64,000 bases of DNA from Litoditis marina (taxonomy: Eukaryota > Nematoda > Chromadorea > Rhabditida > Rhabditidae): assembly GCA_964036275.1 (NCBI GenBank), contig OZ038433.1, positions 8,225,048-8,289,047 of the forward strand, in the 5' to 3' direction. The position numbers and the translations under genes are program-made. Position 1 is the stretch's first letter. The number at the start of each line of letters is the position of its first letter. Positions 57,001 to 64,000 of the stretch are shown here, piece after piece. The notes beneath the pieces were generated by a model. That model had not been told where the DNA came from and searched no databases. It was given only the letters and a program-made list of their open reading frames with translations.

Positions 57001-60000
57001 ACTGGTGAAACACTGTATTTCAAAGATTTCACTGTATTTAAAAGATTTCACTGTAATTCAAATCAGTTGTATGGTCACTATATTTCAAAAATTTCGTGTG
57101 TTTCCATTTCAGAACATTCCCTCGATCGACCTCCCGAAGGGAATGCATCTGGAGCCGGCCCCGCCCACGTTCACTCATTGTCATATTTCGGTGAACCTCG
57201 CTGAAAATTCACCAAATGGAACACCGGTTACTATACTCAAACTACACAATCGACAACCGGTTAGTTTAAAATATTTCACGCCGCCTGATCAAAGTCGAAA
57301 ACTATTTCCACGCGATCTTGGAGGCTTACAATATATATTCTAAATATGAATATGAAGTAAAAAATAGCCTATGGTGGAAGCTCCAGTAGGATTCTCAACC
57401 ATCACAAGTTTGATAAGAAATGTTTACAAGTTAATGTTGCTAAATTAAATTCATTAAAGAATACGGAAATCTCTCTGGTGGATCCGGACGGAACCTTTTT
57501 CCTCGATCAGGAGGGAGTTCTCACTGTAGCGGACAACCGTCTCGTGGATAGAGAAATGTTCTCTACACTAGAGGTCGTGGCCGAGATAAAGGTATGTGAG
57601 CACGAAGAGCTGTGTCTCTTTTGAATGATTTTTGAACGTTCTGAATACACCAGGATTTCTATGTGCGTGTCACGGATATTTGTAGACTTCGCAGAACTTG
57701 AAAACCGAAACACCCACCCCTACTGTTTTCAATTGGAAAGAATCTAACTTTATTTGAGGTTTTCAAAATTAATATTTGAAATTGGTTTGCTTAACGTGTT
57801 TCAAGTCATATTGAAGAAACTTTGAATGTAACATTTCAATTTCAAGAACGCGGACAGGTTGGCGCAATGTGGTAGAATCCGTGTGAGGGTTGTGCTTCAG
57901 GATGAGAACGACAACAGACCAGTGTTCGAGAAAGAAAAGTAGGTGGAAAGATGATATGGAAGATACATACGCAAGGTGTACTTTCATTGAGAAGAATAGA
58001 AGGGAATAACAAACATATTTTTGTACTGTTTACCTTTTTTCACGGTTTGCGTCTCTTCATTTCGGTTTGGTTTTGATTGCTGTTGTACAGATGTGAACAA
58101 CACGTAGCACATTCGTAGCGTTTGCACCCACAAATAAAAGTTTGTATGATAACTTCCTATTCTATAAATTACAAATTTTGGCCCGAATTCACTTTTATTC
58201 ACGTTTGACGTAAATTTTATATCGATCTCAATTTTTTTCTATGTTTCAGATATTGGTTCCATTTATCGGAAGAAATCGCCCCCGGCGCAGAGTTTGGAAC
58301 ACTGAAGGCGAGAGATATTGACGAGGTCAGTGTCGATGTCATCACGTCTTATTTCTTTTTGTGAAGAAATCATAACATCATTCATTGATGGTTTGTTGTT
58401 GGGTTTGTCGGCAGACATGGATACACCAAACCACACTTTCTTTTGAATGGCCGAAAACAGCTGAGTGTTCTCATATTCAAACTTCATCGTCAACAATAAT
58501 AATAACAACAACTATATTTTTTTCTTTTATGTTGATGGAGAATCCTCGCTATGAACAGAAAAACGAAACACAGAGTAAATTAGACAAACTCATACAAATT
58601 GGTTCAGGTGGAAAACGGTCACGTCTCGTACCGCCTTCTGACTTCTGATGCTCCCTTCAAACTGCGAGTTCGAGGCAGAGATGCTGCTCTTGTCACCACT
58701 GGTCCCATTGGTGGTGTGGACAAGTACGAGCTATTGGTAGAAGCGAGAGATCACGGAATTGAAGCACGGTGAGAAAAACATACAGAACTGATCAATTAGA
58801 ATAGCTAGAATAGACAACTAGAATAGATCAATTAATGTATATAAATTCATTCGCTTGAAATAGGAACATCACATAACGAATGGAATTCACGGTCCTATAT
58901 TCTTCTCACATTTTTAACACTAGGACGTTCGTCTACGAAACGACAGAAACACATTCACTCACGCACAATAATAGTTTATGGTGATGACAGTGTATTCTTC
59001 TAAGTGGTAAAAGACTTGATTACGTTCATGCCTGTACTTTTACAGAAAGATCAATATAAATAGCGAAACAACAAAATTGTAGATCGACTAACGTGACGGT
59101 GGATGTGTTTGTACTGGTTTCCAAATTGCAATCACCGAAAAACACCACAAGTTCGACTACAAGACAAACAACAAAAACTACAGAAGAAAGACCAGAACCA
59201 GCTCGTTCGATTCAGAACGAACTTCACAGGTGAGTTAAGCGACTGTGAATGAAAACATACCGATAAACGTGTGATTTGTTAGAAACACGTTTTTCAAGTC
59301 TAACTCTACCAATAAAATGAAATGTGATGTAGCATCACCAACTCCCTTGTTTCAATTGGTACTCTGAATTCGATCGCGTTCTGCTTCAAATTTTACATAT
59401 TTTTCAAACTGTGAATTCGTGAAACTTGCCAGAATGGAAATAACTTCTGCTGTCTAGGGAGAAAGTTCCAATCAGAGGAGTAGCTTCCGTGACCAGCGAA
59501 CCGTTGCCGATTGAAAGAGAAAATAGAATATTCAATGAAGATCATCAAAAACACGCTAGAATCCGCACTGAAAACCGTGCTCATCGCCTTTCTGTTGCAG
59601 TGAGTTACTTTATAGATTGATTACCAAATACGAAACTACCAAACTACATAATCAATACAATTATATCTACAATCGAAGAATGCGAAAAAACACGATAAAA
59701 CCCTTCATTGAGAGAGTATGGATTTTTTATTGAGTTTTGTCATCAGATATACCTAAAGTAGTCATTGATGAACTTGCTGGAGTAATGAAGTGCACCACGT
59801 CTATTTCACTAGAATAGTTCATTTCGATTTGTCTGCTCTAATAGAATATGCACAATACCATCAGAAGTAGTCTTACCTCATGATTACGAATATAACTGCG
59901 TGGTAAGTTTTAACTTGATACACGCAATCTTTCACAAATTTTGACCAAAGATCAACGGGATCAAACTACAAACACATCGAGATTGAACAGCATAGACCGT

Positions 60001-61326
60001 ATGGACTTGCTATGAAAAGAGCGAAACCAATAGTACGAATTCTTCAGACGCCGCCATCCCGCACTCTGCCCCCTCATCCCACGTTGACCAACCAGCTGAC
60101 AGACAACTGGCAGGAGTTCAGTTCTACCGAATCATCCGAACGATTCGATATTCACGTTCCTGGAAAAAAGGTCAGCTCTGTAGATTGTAGTTTTATTCTT
60201 GTTTTCATTACTTCTTATTTAATGATTTGTAGATAAACGTCTGTAATTTTGAGACAGGATTGCGGATAATTAACATTTTGTGATCCTGTCTGAAACCAAA
60301 TTTAGATTGTGAGAATAATACCAGATCAACACTGGTAGATATTTCGACTGTTCATTTTTTTGTTTCAGTACAGTAGATGAAATAATTTGCCAAGCTTAGT
60401 GCAAATGTTATAACCCTTTCCGCTTTTTTCGCGTCAGATTTCTTAATTTCACTACCCTAAACTCGACATATCTCAAAAATTTGAAATTCATACTTCTAGG
60501 AGCCTTTCCATTTCACTTCCGACTCGTATTTCTACGAGGTTTACGGTAGTCCCATCGAGGACGATATTGTGGGCAGAGTGGTGGCGGAACCAAACCCGCA
60601 AATGTACGGCATCGATAGAAAGGTGGGTTCAAGTTAACACAACATAACGTTTAGGTGAAGAAACCTACATGGAATATGAGTGCAGGAAACACATGGAGAT
60701 GATTTTTCGCAATTCAAAAAACACAGATTCACAAAGGGTTAGGAAAAGGTGTGGAATTGAAATTTCGGGCGTATAAGTCTTCTCATGTGATAAGTGTGAT
60801 CGTGATTTTCAGGCTGCCGGTATCTTCAAAGTAGATCCCGACATTGGGGAGCTCTCCATAGGACACAAACTCTACAGACAGGAGTCGGGAAACATCACGT
60901 TTAAAGTGTCCGCCACCAACGGTCTTGAAACGGTGAGTTCATCTTTTTTCAACAAATTGCGTTTTTACTGACACAATTTCAAGTTTCAAATTCATTAAAT
61001 TGTTTCTTGGTGTCCAAAACACAATTTAGCAATCATCGATGATAATTGTGAATATACTACGTTTAAAGTTATTAGAATAGACCAGTAGGATAAATAATGG
61101 ACGAAAATTGACGTTTAGTTTTGATGTGTTAGATCAAGCAAGTGCACTTGATATACGTTTCTGTTCATGCAGATTTTCTCTCTCTTGTTCGATACCTCTG
61201 CACGATCCCATTTCGACAACATCAGTCACCTTTTCTGTTACCGAACTGAATGATAAATTTATGCTGTTCGAGCTACAGCTCAGCCAAAACCTTCTATCAG
61301 ATCAGAAAAACTTAATCTACATTTGA
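54087..61326 (+). CDS. Cadherin-repeat protein, 3' end disrupted
   Basis: Secreted or surface adhesion-type protein. Exons: 54087-54153, 54603-54751, 54913-55149, 55573-55662, 56254-56412, 56640-56741, 57113-57259, 57460-57591, 57847-57938, 58250-58325, 58608-58768, 59083-59229, 59458-59599, 59982-60170, 60500-60622, 60813-60933, 61173-61326. Signal peptide is residues 1-18. Cadherin hallmarks: AENSPNG (about 298-304), the calcium motif DENDNRPVF (380-388), YELLVEARDHG, and in exon 16 FKVDPDIGELS. Exons 1-15 agree in phase, but the exon 14 acceptor (CATCGAG) is weak and a small extra exon near 59.85 kb is possible. Exon 16 is 121 nt: a TTTT run at 60900-60903 breaks the frame just before KVSATNGLET. 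The last exon then needs another frame change to read TSVTFSVTELND. No transmembrane segment was found. The gene is therefore a decayed 3' end, a soluble form, or an assembly error. Confidence 0.75.
54469..54584. repeat. MITE family 1, copy 3 (intron 1 of the cadherin gene)
   Basis: Begins GTAAATTGACTAGTCCCGTA and ends TTTCACGTGATAATGCAA. It aligns along its length with 7565-7677. Confidence 0.75.
55276..55345 (+). pseudogene. tRNA-like sequence (intron 3 of the cadherin gene)
   Basis: TCTCTCCTAGCGTAGTGGTT (A-box region) and GTTCGATTCC (B-box) are spaced as in a tRNA. TCTCT can pair with AGAGA at the 3' end. The anticodon arm and T-stem do not fold cleanly, so a tRNA-derived SINE head or pseudogene is more likely than a working tRNA. 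Confidence 0.5.
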
Positions 61327-61514
61327 CACAAAGAGAAAGCAAAGACCCTTAAACGCGAAAAGGATGAAGGCAAACTATCCGAAACTGTGTTTTCAGTCAA
61401 AACACTGCCGCATGTACTAATTTATTTATTAGAAAGTGATTCAATTACAATATTAAACTATGCTTATACAATGCTTAGAACAATGCTCGATTTCCCCCGC
61501 TCTACCTGCTCTAA

Positions 61515-61673
61515 ATGTCGGTTGAAAGGGAGCAGATGACAGAGATAATTGACGATGAATTGCCATTAGAGCCACCTGTACAGGATGCCGCGCCCCGAAA
61601 GCGAAATTCTGGCGACATGCCAGAGAAATATGAGCTCCACACAGGATTACCAGTCCTTCGGGTCAAAAACTAG
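61515..61673 (+). CDS. Candidate short coding exon (52 codons, unrecognised)
   Basis: I do not recognise this. ATG at 61515 opens a frame to TAG at 61671-61673, rich in charged residues (MTEIIDDELPLEPP, then KRNSGDMPEKYELHTG) in a protein-like, non-repetitive way. A stop lies immediately upstream in frame, so it would be a start exon or be spliced in at an internal AG. It could be a cytoplasmic-tail exon of the preceding cadherin gene or a separate gene, or chance. Confidence 0.3.
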   Translation: MSVEREQMTEIIDDELPLEPPVQDAAPRKRNSGDMPEKYELHTGLPVLRVKN

Positions 61674-63298
61674 ATATTTAACGGAAAAGATGTATTGGGG
61701 TGGTTACGTTGGGGATTCCAAGTTTCAATGGTTGGTGCCTAAGTGCACTTTTCAAAACCTAACGCTGTCACTAATTGAACCGAATGAATTCTTTCAATCA
61801 GTTTTCTAAACCACTATCCTAACTAGGCAACTATATATGATTTCATTCAGAACTTCTTGGATTTGAAAAAGAAAAATTGTTAATACTGAATCGTTATCTT
61901 TCTGAACTCTGCTCGAGACAACTTTGGGGTTCGATTGAATGAACCAGTCGATTTAAACAAGTGCAATCCCGTCTGAGCGCGGAACAAGTTTCTCAACCAA
62001 GTCCAACTTTCCCCTCTGATCTCATCTTAACCTCGTCTTCCTCCTTTCTTCTCCTCCGACTACCGGATTACAACTTCGTGTCCCTCTCCGTCCTCCTTTA
62101 ATGACCCTTTCCATTTCACCTGATATGTTTATGTATGGAGCGTCGCGTGCCTAATGGAAATTTATCGCCACGAGTATTCGGCCAAAGGTGTTTCCGATTT
62201 GTGAATGAGAGAAATAGTATAGATTAGAATTTTCAGTTAAAAAGAAGAATATGTGAAAATGAAAAGATATAGGGGGTATTTTAGAAGGGTATAGTGGTAG
62301 ATGAAACAATTATAGCCAGTGAACCAAATTGAGTTGTAGATTGCTCTACTTTGACAAAAAACTATGTTTGCCTGATTTTCCTAGAGAGGACTCCATGTCT
62401 CGAATCCGAAAAGAGAAGAAGAACAGAAATAACATAAACAGTAAACGAAATATTTGTGTGAAACCTCTATCAGTGTGTGATCATGGAATTTTGACCAGCA
62501 TTAATAAATTAATGCGTGAGCAAAAACAAGCAGAAACTCATTTTTCACAGTTATAATACTAAAAGTTACCATCACGAGCAAACAACATACATATAGATTC
62601 GGTTTGATTTTCGGTTGGGTGATAATCGTAACATCCCTTACTCTTCCTGAATGTTTCAGACAATGTCTTTTTCTACCACACTGTCTGTAAGTCTTTTTCA
62701 CTCCCTCAACGGTCTTTGTTGTTGTTTTGCCGTTTTTCTTGGCATTCAATAGCAATTAGCTGTCAGTTCGTCTAATCCTGTTACAGTTCGAAGAGAGACA
62801 GGTGCGGGCACCGAGGCGGAAAAGAAACATAAATAGGGGAATTAGCGAGAAAACGCTTGGATACAGATTTGGGATGCAAAAATTAAATGATCCGGGATGA
62901 ACTGAGAATTTCGTATCTCAATGGTCTCTTCGTTCTTATTGCTCCATGTATGTGTCATAACATACTTCTTTTTTCCTTCGTACTGTCTTTTTGTCGTTTT
63001 TCTCTCATTGTGACATGTACGGTTGACCGAACATGAATGAAGTTAAGTAGCCCATACCTTTTCCTTATTTCCTCTCCTTCTCTTACTGGATATTCTCACT
63101 TTTTCACTTTTCCAAGTATGTTTCGGCATTCCTTGCTACTATTCCTTATTCTCTCTCTGTCTCCCTGTGTGTGTCTCTCTTCCCTCTATATCCCTCTACA
63201 CTTCCTCCCTCTCCTCCTTTCCTTCCCGGAAATCTCTTTACTCTTCCTCCTGTTCCCTATTCCCCCATAATCGGTTCCCCCTATTTGGATGTCCCCAG

Positions 63299-63411
63299 AA
63301 GTGGGCGTGGCCTATCCCTCTCCACTCAATCCACCTGGCTGTCCTTTCTTTAACACCAGCGCTAATGACTTAATGCCAATCTATCTACTATTATTACTAC
63401 ACTTACTACTG
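63299..63411 (+). CDS. Candidate exon encoding a hydrophobic segment
   Basis: Bounded by a pyrimidine-rich CCCCAG acceptor and a GTAAGA donor. The open phase reads NPPGCPFFNTSANDLMPIY followed by a Leu-rich stretch (LLLLLHLLL), i.e. an N-glycosylation site next to a possible membrane segment. It could be the missing membrane exon of the cadherin gene. It is equally explicable as a chance open frame. Confidence 0.22.
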
Positions 63412-64000
63412 GTAAGATTATTATGGTTTTTATTGACACAAATAGTTTTCAAAAATCCCAACAAATTATATTTTTATTCGAGTTACACATCTCAAAACTC
63501 CGGACAGAGAACTAAGATAAAATTTTGATCTTTGCCAAGGAGTAAAAGTCTTATTAACCGTAGGAGATGTTTTCATGGATGAAACTCTCGAATGTGAATC
63601 TATAGTTTTCTCCACTTGGTTTTACTAGTTACACTTTTTCTCGATTTCGCACAATAATGAGACGGATGTACTACAAAAAAGTTGGGTTCGGGACCAGTTT
63701 CACAACTAACACCATTCTGTAGTATTTTTTGCATACACATCCGCTGGTGAAAAAGTGAATGTGAGTGTTTTACTTTAGAAAAAGCAATGAATATAAATCT
63801 GTTCCAACTTGCAAGTTTTTTCCTTGAACGAGAAACTATTTTCTGCGCTGCAGAGTTTTTGTCGATCAATTAAAGCTGGTATCAGATGTGATAATCTAGT
63901 GAAATCCCCTGGTACTTATTGGTCCAATTAGATTTCTTCAATAACTGAAATTATCCAAAATCAATTTGAAAAACAAACTCGTGAAATCAGAGTTATCAAG

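Larger units (their letters stand above)
61327..64000. other. Region downstream of the cadherin gene
   Basis: Mostly non-coding in appearance. Two weak exon candidates are listed separately. 63050-63270 is pyrimidine-rich and gives spurious Ser/Leu-rich open frames. Confidence 0.5.

Noticed and set aside
56846..57343. 165-codon plus-strand open frame
   Set aside because: It covers intron 6, exon 7 and part of intron 7 of the cadherin gene. Only 57113-57259 is exon, bounded by TTTCAG and GTTAGT.
59847..59901. Small exon-like segment (acceptor CTAATAG, donor GTAAGT) in the cadherin gene
   Set aside because: The open frame (ICTIPSEVVLPHDY) needs an incoming phase that the preceding exon does not supply. 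Skipping it keeps phase through 59982.
1..64000. CRISPR arrays, bacterial operons, Shine-Dalgarno sites or prophage
   Set aside because: Spliceosomal introns, animal protein families and eukaryotic repeat types leave no sign of prokaryotic sequence. The tandem repeats lack spacer architecture.

Overview
The window looks like an AT-rich, intron-rich metazoan genome, most probably a nematode. Introns are GT-AG and commonly end in TTTCAG. Several start codons lie 0-9 nt after an AG acceptor-like site with no visible upstream coding exon, as expected of spliced-leader trans-splicing. The reconstructed proteins are animal proteins: FMC1, CAP-H2, RFC3, cadherin and an animal-type multicopper oxidase. 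I name no species. All gene models were assembled by eye from splice signals and phase.

Layout. (1) 1-29.6 kb is a cluster of three multicopper oxidase (MCO) paralogues. Copy A (minus, 1132-3691) shows only its first six exons and probably runs off the left edge. Copy B (plus, 7403-17011) and copy C (minus, 20618-29566) are complete 21-exon genes arranged tail to tail. The final third of B and C forms a near-identical inverted repeat that includes introns. The spacer between them holds a tandem duplication and a clean SINE-like insertion. The cluster is full of small non-autonomous elements. (2) 29.6-32.9 kb is mostly non-coding, with one candidate small gene ending at 30559. (3) 32.9-49.1 kb carries three plus-strand housekeeping genes: FMC1 (mitochondrial ATP synthase assembly), CAP-H2 (condensin II kleisin) and RFC3 (clamp loader). 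Their order and strand would allow an operon, but the gaps are long. (4) 49.1-54.1 kb is a gene desert with an unusual C/G-tract region. (5) 54.1-61.3 kb is a cadherin-repeat gene whose 3' end carries reading-frame breaks. (6) 61.3-64 kb is mostly unexplained, with two weak exon candidates.

The most notable signals are: the mosaic relationship of the three MCO genes, where B alternates between resembling A and C exon by exon; a filled-site/empty-site pair for a tRNA-headed SINE; a 1-kb fold-back element with a tRNA-like module in each arm; and at least seven families of palindromic MITEs, mostly in introns.
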